Source of the DNA: Lysinibacillus sp. KCTC 33748
Lineage (GTDB): Bacteria; Bacillota; Bacilli; Bacillales_A; Planococcaceae
NCBI RefSeq assembly: GCF_002237755.1
Contig: NZ_MWSJ01000015.1
Location: 40,219 to 104,218, forward strand
Length of the DNA: 64,000 nucleotides
Direction: 5' to 3'
The notes below the pieces were generated by a model. It saw only the letters and a list, made by a program, of their open reading frames with translations, had not been told where the DNA came from and did not search any database. Shown piece after piece: positions 18,303 to 27,522 of the stretch. The first letter of the stretch is position 1, and the number at the start of each line of letters is the position of its first letter. Both the position numbers and the translations under genes were made by a program.

Positions 18303-18390
18303 ATATAAGTGTATAGTTATATATTGATTTAATCACCTGCAATTAATTGGTGATTTTATTTTCAATAATATATAAGTAAATGGTTATATA
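18303..18390 (+). promoter_or_regulatory. arsR control region with two ArsR operators
   Basis: Two 21-base sites share 18 of 21 bases: 18303-18323 (ATATAAGTGTATAG...) and 18370-18390 (ATATAAGTAAATGG...). Both end in TTATATA and are weakly palindromic. Between them AATCACC / GGTGATT with TTATTTT (18331-18362) is a terminator-like hairpin. The second site abuts AAGGAG of arsR. They are probable ArsR binding sites, and a third copy lies at 20243. Confidence 0.65.
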
Positions 18391-18405
18391 AGGAGCGCAG
18401 ATAGG

Positions 18406-18726
18406 ATGGAAAATACACTAATTGAAAAACAATTAAAAGCAACAGCTGACTTGAATCGCATTAAATTACTTGCATGTATGAAAAATGGGGAGGTATGTGT
18501 ATGTGATTTTGTGGATGTCTTAGGCATTTCACAACCAGCAGTTAGTCAGCATCTTCGAAAATTAAAAGAGGCAGGCATTATTATCGAACGAAAGGTTGGT
18601 ACATGGAAACATTATCGTTTAGTTGAGGAGCAGACACCACTTATGAAAGGTATTTTAGACCAAATTGAGCCATTAAATGGATGCAATTGTGGCTCTGACT
18701 GTACACACATAGGGGAGGAAAATTAA
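18406..18726 (+). CDS. arsR: ArsR-family arsenic-responsive repressor
   Basis: A 106-residue SmtB/ArsR winged helix. The inducer motif is CVC at residues 31-33 ([12 protein letters not shown]), followed by the recognition helix [20 protein letters not shown]. An extra cysteine-rich tail CNCGSDC may add thiol ligands. TAAGGAGCG precedes the start. Its stop overlaps the acr3 start by one base (TAATG). It likely represses the ars genes until As(III) binds. Confidence 0.92.
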   Translation: MENTLIEKQLKATADLNRIKLLACMKNGEVCVCDFVDVLGISQPAVSQHLRKLKEAGIIIERKVGTWKHYRLVEEQTPLMKGILDQIEPLNGCNCGSDCTHIGEEN

Positions 18727-19784
18727 TGGATAATGATTCTTTAACAAAACAGCTTTCGTTTTTAGATCGCTATCTCACTCTTTGGATTTTTGTTGCAATG
18801 GGGATAGGCGTTTTATTAAGTATTTCAATGCCTAATATTGGTGAAGCATTAGAGTCTATGTCAGTTGGCACGACATCTATACCTATTGCCATAGGGCTGA
18901 TTGTTATGATGTATCCACCTTTGGCAAAAGTAAAGTATGAGGAAATGTGGCGTGTGTTCAAGGATTGGAAAGTTCTTTTATTGTCACTTTTCCAAAACTG
19001 GTTACTTGGTCCGTTTCTAATGTTCTTCTTAGCCATTATATTCTTGAGAGACTATCCAGAGTATATGGCTGGGCTCATTATGATTGGGTTAGCTCGATGT
19101 ATTGCAATGGTAATCGTATGGAATGATTTAGCTCGTGGAGATCGCGAATATGTAGCTGGTCTAGTTGCATTTAATTCTATTTTTCAGATTGTAACATATT
19201 CAATTTTTGCTTATTTTTTCTTAAATGTATTACCTGGTTGGTTTGGATTAGAAAACTTTAATGTATCCATTTCTATGTGGGAAATTACAAAAAGCGTTCT
19301 TATTTACTTAGGGATACCATTTGCTGCAGGATTCCTAACACGATTAATAGCTATAAAAACAAAAGGGAAACAGTGGTATGAGGAAAAGTTCTTACCAAAA
19401 ATTTCACCGCTTACTTTAATAGCACTTCTATTCACAATTGTGATGATGTTTGCATTAAAGGGTGAAAAGTTAGTCGAACTACCACTCGATGTTGTACGAA
19501 TCGCTATCCCATTATTCATTTATTTTGTTGTGATGTTTGCAGTTTCATTCTTTTCTTCACGTAAAGTAGGTGCATCTTATCCTGTCACAGCAGCCCTTTC
19601 TTTTACAGCTGCTAGTAACAATTTTGAGTTAGCAATTGCTGTAGCTGTAGGTGTTTTGGGACTTCATAGTGGGGTGGCTTTTGCTGCTGTTATTGGTCCA
19701 CTTGTCGAAGTGCCAGTACTTATTGGACTTGTTTGGGTTGCCTTACGTTGGCAAAAGAAATATTTTAAAACCATTAAATTATAG
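18726..19784 (+). CDS. acr3: Arsenite efflux permease, ACR3 family
   Basis: A 352-residue membrane protein with ten hydrophobic segments. The conserved cysteine is in GLARCIAMV (Cys125). The late helix [20 protein letters not shown] matches the ACR3 signature. It exports As(III), and possibly Sb(III), driven by the proton gradient. Translation is coupled to arsR by one-base overlap. The product is ACR3-type, not the unrelated ArsB of pI258, although it is often named arsB in annotations. Confidence 0.92.
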   Translation: MDNDSLTKQLSFLDRYLTLWIFVAMGIGVLLSISMPNIGEALESMSVGTTSIPIAIGLIVMMYPPLAKVKYEEMWRVFKDWKVLLLSLFQNWLLGPFLMFFLAIIFLRDYPEYMAGLIMIGLARCIAMVIVWNDLARGDREYVAGLVAFNSIFQIVTYSIFAYFFLNVLPGWFGLENFNVSISMWEITKSVLIYLGIPFAAGFLTRLIAIKTKGKQWYEEKFLPKISPLTLIALLFTIVMMFALKGEKLVELPLDVVRIAIPLFIYFVVMFAVSFFSSRKVGASYPVTAALSFTAASNNFELAIAVAVGVLGLHSGVAFAAVIGPLVEVPVLIGLVWVALRWQKKYFKTIKL

Positions 19785-19792
19785 GAGTTCTT

Positions 19793-19937
19793 CAATTAAC
19801 AGAAGTCACAATTCATGCAGAAGAAGAGAATGGCGAATTAGGTTTAGTCTTATTAGGATATTCACCAAAATCCTGCTGATGAAGTTGATATTCCACATAA
19901 GTAAAGGTGAAAAATACATTGTCACAGCAATTACATA
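19793..19937 (+). pseudogene. Frameshifted small ORF remnant after acr3
   Basis: One frame reads LTEVTIHAEEENGELGLVLL; after a shift, another reads NPADEVDIPHK and then KGEKYIVTAIT. The pieces look like one former small protein. The family is not recognised. It lies inside the arsenic cluster. Confidence 0.35.
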
Positions 19938-19962
19938 AGCTGATAAATAGGAGGATGAAAAC

Positions 19963-20184
19963 ATGACAGTAAATCATGCCAGTGTGTTAACAAAAGAATA
20001 CTTCATTTCCTATTTGACCCTTATTATTACTAGTAGAGATTATACAGTAGCTCAAGCCAATTCATTTGCTTTTGATTTCTTCTTTAAAGGAGATAAAGAT
20101 CGCTATGGTTCTTCAACATGGTGCCAATTCGAGAAAGCAAAAATAGAAATTGAGAAAAAAATGTGTGAGATTGAAGCATATTAA
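19963..20184 (+). CDS. Small hypothetical protein in the arsenic cluster
   Basis: A 73-residue soluble protein (EYFISYLTLIITSRDYTVAQ... ending EIEKKMCEIEAY). TAGGAGGATG precedes the ATG. I do not recognise the family. It sits between acr3 and the flavoprotein and is followed by a hairpin (CGTCTAGC / GCTAGACG, 20207-20228). It may be an accessory of arsenic resistance, but only context supports this. Confidence 0.55.
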   Translation: MTVNHASVLTKEYFISYLTLIITSRDYTVAQANSFAFDFFFKGDKDRYGSSTWCQFEKAKIEIEKKMCEIEAY

Positions 20185-20242
20185 TTCCATGTTTTAAGTA
20201 TAACTGCGTCTAGCTTAATGCTAGACGTAAAAAATAAACTGT

Positions 20243-20263
20243 ATATAAGGAAATGCTTATATT
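20243..20263 (+). promoter_or_regulatory. Third ArsR operator, upstream of the flavoprotein gene
   Basis: ATATAAGGAAATGC-TTATATT matches 18 of 21 bases of the site at 18370. It is 30 bases upstream of the flavoprotein start, which indicates ArsR control of this second transcript. Confidence 0.65.
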
Positions 20264-20292
20264 GAAATTTTATAGAAAAGAAGGGTTTATTT

Positions 20293-21645
20293 ATGAAAAC
20301 ATTTAATATAATTCAGCAAAATAATTCTTGCTGTACTACTAATAACATTAAAGCACAAGAGGCTTTTAATGATTTAAATACGAATTTACCTACTGTAATA
20401 ATTGGTGCTGGTCCAATTGGGTTAGCTGCAGCTGCTCATTTAGTGGAACAAAATCAATCCTTTATATTACTAGAGGCTGGGCGTGAAATAGCTCATAACA
20501 TTCGCACTTGGGGTCATGTTACACTTTTTTCTCCATGGCGATATAACATCAATAAAGCTGCTAAAACCTTACTTGAGGATACGGATTGGCAAGAACCTAA
20601 CTTAGAAACATTACCGACTGGACATGAATTAATTGATCTCTATTTAAAACCTTTAGCAGCGTTAGCACAAATAAAACCTTTCATTCAATTAAACTCGAAA
20701 GTAGTGGGCGTTTCACGTCAATTAAATGATAAGATGAAATCAAAAAATCGTGTAAATCAGTCCTTTATTATATATATTGAAACGGAAGACGACATAAATG
20801 TCATTGAAGCTAAAGCTGTTATTGATGCAACAGGTACTTGGGGAAACCCAAACCCAGCAAATTCAACAGGTGTTTGGCTTCAAAATGAAAAAATATTAGC
20901 AGGTCGCATAGAGTATGGTATTCCAAATATTCATACGAATACTAAAAGATATGCTAACAAGAAGATCGCGGTTATTGGAGGCGGTCATTCCGCTATCAAT
21001 ACTTTATTATCTCTGGTTGAATTACAAAAAGAAAATCCTTCAACGAAACTTGTTTGGATTATGCGTAAAAAATCTGTTGAGGAAGTATATGGTGGGGAAG
21101 AAAAAGATGCCTTGAAAGCACGCGGAGCGCTAGGTGTACGTATTCATGAATTAGTAGATGCAGGTAAGATTGAAGTAGTGACACCATTTTATATTTCAAT
21201 GGTGAAAAAAGATGAAAAAATAAATATTGTTGGTACTACAAATGGAGAACAAACAGTATTAACAGGATTCGATGAACTCATTGTAAATGCAGGGAATCGA
21301 CCGGATTTTTCAATAAACAGCGAACTACGTCTTTCCATCGATAATGTAACAGAGAGTGTGCAAGCATTAGCACCACTCATTGATCCTAATATGCATAGCT
21401 GTGGGACAGTACGAGCGCATGGAGAAGAAATATTAAGACAGCCGGAAAATGGTTTCTATATTGTCGGAGCCAAAAGTTATGGACGCGCACCAACATTTTT
21501 AATGGCTACAGGTTTTGAACAAGTCCGATCAATAACTGCCTATTTAGCAGGCGATGAGGAAGCTTCGCAACGTGTGGAATTAGAGCTACCAGAAACAGGC
21601 GTATGCAGTAGTAATCTTTCCAATCAATCCAATACATGTTGTTAA
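20293..21645 (+). CDS. FAD-dependent oxidoreductase of the arsenic cluster
   Basis: A 450-residue flavoprotein. The FAD motif GAGPIG is at 38-43, and a second NAD(P) Rossmann motif is GGGHSA. The overall build resembles flavin monooxygenases and ArsO-like proteins. It carries paired cysteines at both ends: NSCC near residue 13 and NTCC as the last four residues, which could ligate As(III) or shuttle electrons. The ArsR-like operator upstream ties it to arsenic. The reaction (for example oxidation of arsenite or an organoarsenical) is unproven. Confidence 0.8.
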   Translation: MKTFNIIQQNNSCCTTNNIKAQEAFNDLNTNLPTVIIGAGPIGLAAAAHLVEQNQSFILLEAGREIAHNIRTWGHVTLFSPWRYNINKAAKTLLEDTDWQEPNLETLPTGHELIDLYLKPLAALAQIKPFIQLNSKVVGVSRQLNDKMKSKNRVNQSFIIYIETEDDINVIEAKAVIDATGTWGNPNPANSTGVWLQNEKILAGRIEYGIPNIHTNTKRYANKKIAVIGGGHSAINTLLSLVELQKENPSTKLVWIMRKKSVEEVYGGEEKDALKARGALGVRIHELVDAGKIEVVTPFYISMVKKDEKINIVGTTNGEQTVLTGFDELIVNAGNRPDFSINSELRLSIDNVTESVQALAPLIDPNMHSCGTVRAHGEEILRQPENGFYIVGAKSYGRAPTFLMATGFEQVRSITAYLAGDEEASQRVELELPETGVCSSNLSNQSNTCC

Positions 21646-21651
21646 TTATTC

Positions 21652-21675
21652 GACTGTTAGCAATTGCTAGCAGTC
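21652..21675 (+). terminator. Hairpin after the flavoprotein gene
   Basis: GACTGTTAGC pairs with GCTAGCAGTC apart from one mismatch, followed by CTCTTCT. A weak terminator or attenuator. Confidence 0.5.
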
Positions 21676-21703
21676 CTCTTCTAAATAATAAGGAGGAAAT
21701 TGA

Positions 21704-22030
21704 ATGGTAACATTGCTTATTCGAAAAATGGAACACAAAGATTTAAAAGAGGTATTAAACATCTATAAAGAATGAATCGATACTGGGATGGCCACGTTTG
21801 AAACATATGTACCGGGTGAACAAGTATGGGATGAAAGACATCATGCAACTTTACGCTTTGTAGCAGAGGAACATAACAGAGTGAGTGGATGGATTGCCAT
21901 CTCACCTGTCTCTACACATACTGTATATTCTGGAGTTGGGGAAGTAAGTGTTTATATATCAAATAAGAGTAAAGGGAAAAGTATCGCCTCCAAGCTGCAG
22001 CACCACAAAATACAGATAAAAATTTTGTGA
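21704..22030 (+). pseudogene. ArsN-like GNAT acetyltransferase, broken
   Basis: AAGGAGG precedes the ATG. The frame reads LIRKMEHKDLKEVLNIYKE, then an in-frame TGA near 21773, then MATFETYVPGEQVWDERHHA and RVSGWIAISPVS..VYSGVGEVSVYIS. This pattern belongs to phosphinothricin/arsinothricin N-acetyltransferases (ArsN1). Besides the nonsense codon, the C-terminal acetyl-CoA region is cut off after about residue 97. Its location in an ars cluster supports an original role against arsinothricin. Confidence 0.75.
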
Positions 22031-22120
22031 GTTTTTTGTTCGTTAAATTCTTCAAATCATCTTATTCACTTTGATTTTAAACGTTAAATAGTAGTTTGAA
22101 ACACACCAGAGAAATAGCAT

Positions 22121-23020
22121 TCAATTTTTCCATTCACATTTCATCAGTAATTGATCTCCATTTAATTTTGCAGATAAATTTCCATCCATCTTTATCATGA
22201 GGCTTTTTGCAATATACAATCCTAAACCTGTACTTCTCTTTGTTCTTGTTTGATCAACTTTATAAAAACGGTCAAAAAGAAGGGGGAGGTCTTGTTCTTT
22301 TAATTCTTTGGCAGGATTCATTATGTTAAGTTGAACAGATGACGAATTTTTAACAAGTTGAATAGTAATATTGCCACTCGAATGTTTAATCGCATTGGAA
22401 ACTAAATTTTCTATTACACGTTTAACAGCTGATGAATCGCCTGTAATATAAATTTCATCATCTGGAATAAGGATTGATGGTTCGATCTGTGCTTTATTGA
22501 AATCATCATAAAAACCAATTAACACTTCAACTAGCAGTTTATTTAATTTGAGGTTCTCCACCTTTAATGGATAATCAGCTGATTCAATAGTCGATAATTC
22601 AAAAAACTCATCTAATAAAACCTTCAATCTCAGTGCTCCATTTTTAATGTTCTTTTGGTATTTTATCCTTTTCTCAAGACCTATATCATCGGATTCTAAA
22701 AATTGTATATAACCTAAAATAGACGTCATTGGCGTACGAATATCATGCGAAATATTTGCAATTGCCTGCTTCATTTCATTTTCAGTTCTTAATTTCTCAA
22801 AAATTGCTTCATTTGTTAAATCAATTTGGTCATTAATATTTTTTGCTAAATTCTCAAGATCTTTGTCATAAAATGTTAGATCTATTTTCTTTGAGATTAC
22901 TTTATTGTTTAACTGATTTAATTGTCGAGTAACTCGTTTTAGTTCCAGTTTCAATAAGTAAAAGCGAATGAGGATAAAAAATACAGCTATAACAGATATA
23001 ATTACTATATAGATCATCAT
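22121..23020 (-). CDS. Sensor histidine kinase
   Basis: A 299-residue kinase with a single N-terminal membrane helix (IYIVIISVIAVFFILIRF) and almost no extracellular loop. The H-box ISHDIRTPMTSILGY places the phospho-acceptor at His92. The N-box is ENLVSNAIKH and the G-box STGLGLYIAK. Such short intramembrane kinases often control peptide-antibiotic ABC transporters, which fits the adjacent ABC genes. It is the last gene of the minus-strand cluster. Confidence 0.9.
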   Translation of the reverse strand: MMIYIVIISVIAVFFILIRFYLLKLELKRVTRQLNQLNNKVISKKIDLTFYDKDLENLAKNINDQIDLTNEAIFEKLRTENEMKQAIANISHDIRTPMTSILGYIQFLESDDIGLEKRIKYQKNIKNGALRLKVLLDEFFELSTIESADYPLKVENLKLNKLLVEVLIGFYDDFNKAQIEPSILIPDDEIYITGDSSAVKRVIENLVSNAIKHSSGNITIQLVKNSSSVQLNIMNPAKELKEQDLPLLFDRFYKVDQTRTKRSTGLGLYIAKSLMIKMDGNLSAKLNGDQLLMKCEWKN

Positions 23021-23044
23021 TTCACTCGCCTTTCTTTTTATTAT

Positions 23045-23788
23045 TTATTTAATTTCTTTCTTTTGGAATGCTAATACTCCTAGTAATCCAAATATCACAT
23101 AAGTTACAATCGGGACTATCGCTAATTTAAATACTTCAATGCTTTCCAAAGCATTTATATTAATGAAGTCGTATGATAACTTAAATACCGAATAATTATA
23201 AATATATTCAAATAAAGTGATCTTACTAGCTAACATGAACATTACACCATCAAATAGAAGGAATATTAAGATTAGCAAGCCAATCGTTTTTCCACTATCT
23301 GTAAACATCGTTGCAAATAACATCATTATTGATGCAAATGCTGCAGCATATAACATAGTAAAAATAATTATTTGAGCAAAGTATTTTAAATCGGGCATAT
23401 CGTTAAATTGAGAAAGAATAGCCCCAGTTCCTGTCATACCAATTGGTAATATTACTGAAAAAATGATTGCCCCAAATGAAAATACCATTAATTTGGAGAT
23501 ATAAATTCTAATTCTGCTATTGCCCGAAGATGCAATACTTTTCATAGTACCCAAAGAATATTCACTAGCGATAAAATAACCAGCTAAAAGACATGGGATT
23601 AATTTTAACACGTAATTGTTCTTACCAATGATAGTTAGAAATAATTCATTAACGCTAATTTGCTCTGTTCCATAAATACTCGCTATTAGAGGAAAAAGGG
23701 CAGCAATTAACATCAATGCCAATGTCAGTTTTTTAAACGATGTATCCTTTTTTAACTTAAATAGTTCTGATTTTAATAGATTACCCAT
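23045..23788 (-). CDS. ABC-2 type permease (immunity/bacitracin type)
   Basis: A 247-residue membrane protein with six hydrophobic segments; the first cytoplasmic stretch is LLKSELFKLKKDTSFK. The ATG at 23788 overlaps the ATPase stop (CATGGGTAA) and has GGAGG seven bases upstream, so it is preferred over an upstream start. Size and topology resemble the permeases of lantibiotic self-protection (EG-type) and BcrB-like exporters. Confidence 0.85.
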   Translation of the reverse strand: MGNLLKSELFKLKKDTSFKKLTLALMLIAALFPLIASIYGTEQISVNELFLTIIGKNNYVLKLIPCLLAGYFIASEYSLGTMKSIASSGNSRIRIYISKLMVFSFGAIIFSVILPIGMTGTGAILSQFNDMPDLKYFAQIIIFTMLYAAAFASIMMLFATMFTDSGKTIGLLILIFLLFDGVMFMLASKITLFEYIYNYSVFKLSYDFININALESIEVFKLAIVPIVTYVIFGLLGVLAFQKKEIK

Positions 23789-24704
23789 GCTGAATTCCTC
23801 CAATAAGCTTTGTAAAGTAACTTTCTAAATCTTGACCCATTGACTTAAACTGTTCAATGATTAACCCTGCGTTAACTAATGCTGTAGAAACTTTGGTTGG
23901 TTGATCAAGATACTTATATAGTCTAATCACACCATCTGGCATGACCTCGAAATCATTAGTAGAAAGCACAGTTTCAATTATTGTTGCAGCTTTTTCGGTA
24001 TTATCTACTTTAATATGGAAATATTGCTGACATTTATCTTCTAGCTGATGAAGTGTCATTTGCTCAATCAATTCTCCCTTATGAATGAAGCCATAATGAG
24101 TAGCTAACAAATGAAGTTCACTTAAAATATGACTTGATATCAGTATAGTAACGCCTTTTTCACTATTGAGCTTTTTTAATAACTCTCTTATTTCTACAAC
24201 TCCCATAGGGTCTAATCCATTAATGGGCTCATCTAGAATTAAAAACTCTGGATCTCCTAAAAGAGCAATCGCAAGAATAAGTCTTTGTTTCATACCTAAA
24301 GAAAAATTCTTCGCCTTCTTTTTCCCCGTATCATGAAGACCAACAAGTGCTAGTGTTTTTTGAACACATTCTTTACCTGGGACGCCTTTTAAAAGTCTAT
24401 GTGCTTCTAAATTCTCAGCAGCTGTCATATGTGGATATATTGCAGGTTGCTCAATCGTAGCACCGATACGCTTTCTAGCTTGAATTAACCTCCTTTCGTC
24501 CGTTTCTCCAAATAACTCTACAGTACCTGATGTGGGCATTGCTAATCCAGTCACTAAACGAGTTAGCGTGGATTTACCAGCACCATTCTGCCCAATAAAG
24601 CCGTAAATAGAACCTTTTTCAATCGATAGATTCACTTTATTTAAAGCAACTTGATGTTTATATTGCTTTGATAATTGATTTGTCTTAAGTACACAATCTT
24701 TCAT
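23781..24704 (-). CDS. ABC transporter ATP-binding protein (BcrA type)
   Basis: A 307-residue ATPase with Walker A GQNGAGKST at 38-46, signature SLGMKQRL and Walker B FLILDEPINGLDP. A C-terminal extension of about 90 residues is typical of BcrA/LanF-like subunits. The start at 24704 has GGGAGGT upstream; a longer frame to 24836 lacks one and would overlap the regulator gene. With the permease it probably expels a membrane-active peptide. Confidence 0.9.
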   Translation of the reverse strand: MKDCVLKTNQLSKQYKHQVALNKVNLSIEKGSIYGFIGQNGAGKSTLTRLVTGLAMPTSGTVELFGETDERRLIQARKRIGATIEQPAIYPHMTAAENLEAHRLLKGVPGKECVQKTLALVGLHDTGKKKAKNFSLGMKQRLILAIALLGDPEFLILDEPINGLDPMGVVEIRELLKKLNSEKGVTILISSHILSELHLLATHYGFIHKGELIEQMTLHQLEDKCQQYFHIKVDNTEKAATIIETVLSTNDFEVMPDGVIRLYKYLDQPTKVSTALVNAGLIIEQFKSMGQDLESYFTKLIGGIQHG

Positions 24705-24783
24705 ATACTTACCTCCCTTACTTGATATACTTAGTATAGTAAGAAGAACATAAGAGAAGCTTAAGTTAAATCTAAAGAAAACC

Positions 24784-25482
24784 TTAAGATTTAAGACGGT
24801 AGCCCATTCCCCAGATTGTTTCAATATATTCAACACCGGGGCTAGCCTTAGAGAGCTTACTTCTTAAATTGCTCATATGAACATTAATGGTATTATCATC
24901 ACCATAAAATGGTTCATTCCAAACATTTTCAAACAAGTTCTCTTTCGTGAAAATTTTGTTAGGTGATGACATAAGAAGGACTAAAATATTGTATTCACGA
25001 GCTGTAAAAGCGAGTGATTTCCCCTCAACAACTACTTTTTTAGCTTCTGTATCAATCACTATGTTTTTGTACCTTAATTCTTTTTTCATCGGAAGTTCCT
25101 GCAAACGTCGATATCTTCTCAAATGAGAGTCAATTCTCGCTGATACTTCATCTATATCAAATGGTTTCGTAATATAGTCATCTGCCCCCGATCTTAAAGC
25201 ATCAATTTTAGCTTGCTGCTCCAGTTTTGCTGAGATAATAAGGACTGGAGTGTTACTTTGTTCAGCTATTTTTGACAGTATTTCTTCTCCATTCATACCA
25301 GGAAGCATTAGATCGAGTAATACCATATCCCAATCTTGCTTCTCCAAGTAAATCATGGCTTCTGTTCCTTAGAAAGCTGGCTGTGAAGCATATCCACTTT
25401 TTTCAACGATCCTACATAATAATTGATTTATATCATTGTCGTCTTCAACAACTAATATGTTGATTAATTGTGCCACCACCAT
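24784..25482 (-). pseudogene. OmpR/PhoB-type response regulator with internal stop
   Basis: The full frame of 233 codons begins at ATG (25480-25482) or one of the two GTG codons after it, behind AAAGGAGT. It reads ..INILVVEDDNDINQLLCRIV, then an in-frame TAA at 25369-25371 (codon 38). It then continues intact with the phospho-acceptor Asp57 (VLLDLMLPG) and a winged-helix output domain (NTINVHMSNLRSKL). A shorter product could start at Met 25356 but would lack the acidic pocket. Apart from the stop no decay is visible, so a recent mutation or a read error is possible. Confidence 0.8.
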
Positions 25483-25960
25483 CAACTCCTTTAACTATGA
25501 GGCTTGATTATATTACTTAATAAATCATTCATAATCAAACATATTATTTTAACCCAATTTGTCTGTAAATTACTCTTAAAATCATTGAAGGCACAATGCA
25601 TGATGAATAATTTTTTTATTGAAGAGAAGATACGTTCGTACTATCAACACGCCCATTCAATAAAAGCTTCTTTCGGGGTAGTACCAGGGGCTTTACTTGA
25701 AGACCATTGAGCTGCTTTGACAGCTCTCTTTTCTTATTGTAGGAAGAAATTACATATATAAAATAAGGCAATACATTGTTAAGATTTGATAGGTAAAGTA
25801 TTCTATGGAATGAAATAGGAACGGTGGCGTTTCTCCAACAAGTGAGGAAGTTTTTTTACTAACAGAGCAAGTTAGCTCAAAAAAAGCCTAAAATAAAGAA
25901 AGTAATAAATAGTTTGAGGAAATTCATCATTTAGCATGAAATCCAAATTATCGACCATGA
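25483..25960. other. Gene-poor stretch between the two-component cluster and the immunity island
   Basis: A short frame at 25601-25710 (36 codons, ending SFGVVPGALLEDH) is followed by a hairpin GAGCTG / CAGCTC with a T-rich run at 25709-25735, perhaps a tiny gene or a tail. CTAAC..GTTAG at 25859-25875 belongs to a small hairpin repeat family. Nothing else could be named. Confidence 0.35.
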
Positions 25961-26092
25961 TCGATTTCGGGTGGAAGAGTAGCCACTTATAGACACTCAA
26001 CTAAGGATTTAGTTATTTTTCATAATAGTAAAGAAATCGGATCTTTCTATAAACCCAAAAATGGTTTTAAATATTTTCAAAATTTAAAGTGA
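25961..26092 (+). pseudogene. C-terminal toxin-tail-like fragment
   Basis: An open frame with no start reads SISGGRVATYRHSTKDLVIF and ends ..NGFKYFQNLK at TGA 26090-26092. It is a protein tail of the kind found at the C-termini of polymorphic (for example RHS or WapA-like) toxins. It is directly followed by a small immunity-like gene, as in toxin-immunity cassettes. The fold is not recognised. Confidence 0.4.
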
Positions 26093-26105
26093 GTTGGTGA
26101 AAAAA

Positions 26106-26360
26106 ATGTTTACATGTAAAGTTTGTGGTTTTGATAAATTAGAATGGCCGCAGTATTTAGAAGATGATGCACCAAACTTTGTAATTTGCGATTGTTGTGG
26201 TTTCCAATCTGGATATGATGATTTAGATCAAGGTTTAACTTTTGAAGAATATCTAGATAAATGGATTAAAAGAGGGGCTACATGGGTAGATAAGAGTAAA
26301 AAACCAAAAAATTGGTCTCTTGAAAAGCAATTGAAAAATATTAAGAAATTAAATATTTAG
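26106..26360 (+). CDS. Cysteine-rich CPCC-like zinc-binding protein
   Basis: An 84-residue protein with two CxxC knuckles, CKVCG and CDCCGFQSGYDD, resembling the Cys-rich CPCC family. These are frequent beside polymorphic toxin cassettes. The ATG at 26106 has GGTGA six bases upstream; GTG at 26097 is an alternative. It follows a toxin-tail fragment, so an immunity role is likely but inferred. Confidence 0.6.
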   Translation: MFTCKVCGFDKLEWPQYLEDDAPNFVICDCCGFQSGYDDLDQGLTFEEYLDKWIKRGATWVDKSKKPKNWSLEKQLKNIKKLNI

Positions 26361-26503
26361 AGTCAGTAAAAATTAGCAAGCGTTTAGTTAGTATTGGCTA
26401 AAGTCCTGAGAGATAATTTCTCTCAAAAGTTTTCCTCTACAAAATAAATGAATAATCCTTATTAAGCTAACGGAGTTCGATTGTTCAATTAGAGCAATTT
26501 CTT

Positions 26504-26532
26504 CTTATGCTAACAGAGTAGGTTAGCATAAG
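26504..26532. repeat. Small hairpin repeat (CTAAC family)
   Basis: CTTATGCTAAC and GTTAGCATAAG are perfect 11-base arms around seven bases. The inner CTAACAGAGTAGGTTAG recurs in variant form at 25859-25875, 26874-26890 and 36230-36246. Confidence 0.55.
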
Positions 26533-26576
26533 AATATAGCAATAGTTGTGAAAAAATTGGAAATGAGGTGGATTCA

Positions 26577-26864
26577 ATGGGGAATGTTAAATGGATAAAT
26601 GGAAGCTATAAAGAGGATAACCGTATTTTTGATTCGGAGTTTGAAGTTAAAGAATGGACAGAAGCATTATATCCAGATTTTGTTGCCTATTTAAGTGATA
26701 AAAATAATGTAGGATATGCAACACCTGATGAAAAAGTAATTAAATATTTAGCATCCCTTTTTCCTCAATGGGCTGTTTATAACAACTTGCAAATCGGTGT
26801 CTGTACAGGAAAAACAGAAATAAATGGACAAATCATCTATAAAATTTGGACAGTAAAATTATAA
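26577..26864 (+). CDS. Small hypothetical protein, immunity-like
   Basis: A 95-residue soluble acidic protein (MGNVKWINGSYKEDNRIFDS). The start at 26577 follows GAGGTGG by five bases. The family is not recognised. Size, acidity and position among toxin tails suggest an immunity protein. Confidence 0.55.
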   Translation: MGNVKWINGSYKEDNRIFDSEFEVKEWTEALYPDFVAYLSDKNNVGYATPDEKVIKYLASLFPQWAVYNNLQIGVCTGKTEINGQIIYKIWTVKL

Positions 26865-26958
26865 TTATTTTCGCTAACGGGGCAGGCTACTTGAATATGG
26901 AAAAACAAATAAACTGTTTAAAAGCTATTCTTAATCGTGTTCTAAAGGAGGTCTATCA

Positions 26959-27453
26959 ATGAGTTCAATTAATGAAAAACTGGTCCTGTTACATAATGAT
27001 ATGATAAGCATGGGTGGGATAATAGACTTAGACTGGTGTGGCAAATTATTTTATCCCTATTATAAACATTTTAATGACGATAATTTCAGATATAGAGCAG
27101 GTTCACTTACTGCTTTTTGGGGACTTCTCTTAGAGTGGGAAGACGCAAGTGGATTTCCATTCTATACAGGTGTTGAAGAATGCGACTGTCATCATTTTGA
27201 TAAGTACCTTAAAGAGTTTTTAAAATATTCTTCCGACATAAAGAAGCAATACCCGAACATTTATCTTATTATCATTGAATCGCTAAACAAACTGAATAAA
27301 AGAGAGGTTTGGGAAAATGAATTTCCTCACATTACAAGTGACCTATTTAGTACCATTAGAAAAGAATTGCTGGAGACTGATGTTCAAAGATTAAACGGTG
27401 AGGTTTATGATCTTGCATTAAAAGAAGCAGGAATGTCTTTTAAACTCCCATGA
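26959..27453 (+). CDS. Hypothetical protein, immunity-like
   Basis: A 164-residue soluble protein with repeated aromatic residues (WCGKLFYPYYKHFNDDNF) and a central ECDCHHFDKYL motif. AAAGGAGG is well placed before the ATG. I do not recognise the family. A hairpin-repeat relative (CTAACGGGGCAGGCTAC) lies 68 bases upstream. Context supports an orphan immunity gene. Confidence 0.55.
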   Translation: MSSINEKLVLLHNDMISMGGIIDLDWCGKLFYPYYKHFNDDNFRYRAGSLTAFWGLLLEWEDASGFPFYTGVEECDCHHFDKYLKEFLKYSSDIKKQYPNIYLIIIESLNKLNKREVWENEFPHITSDLFSTIRKELLETDVQRLNGEVYDLALKEAGMSFKLP

Positions 27454-27522
27454 AAATAAAACTCTTCAATTTCGGAATAAAGACAACACGAAAGCAGACG
27501 CAGCCCATTTGTTTTTTAGAAT

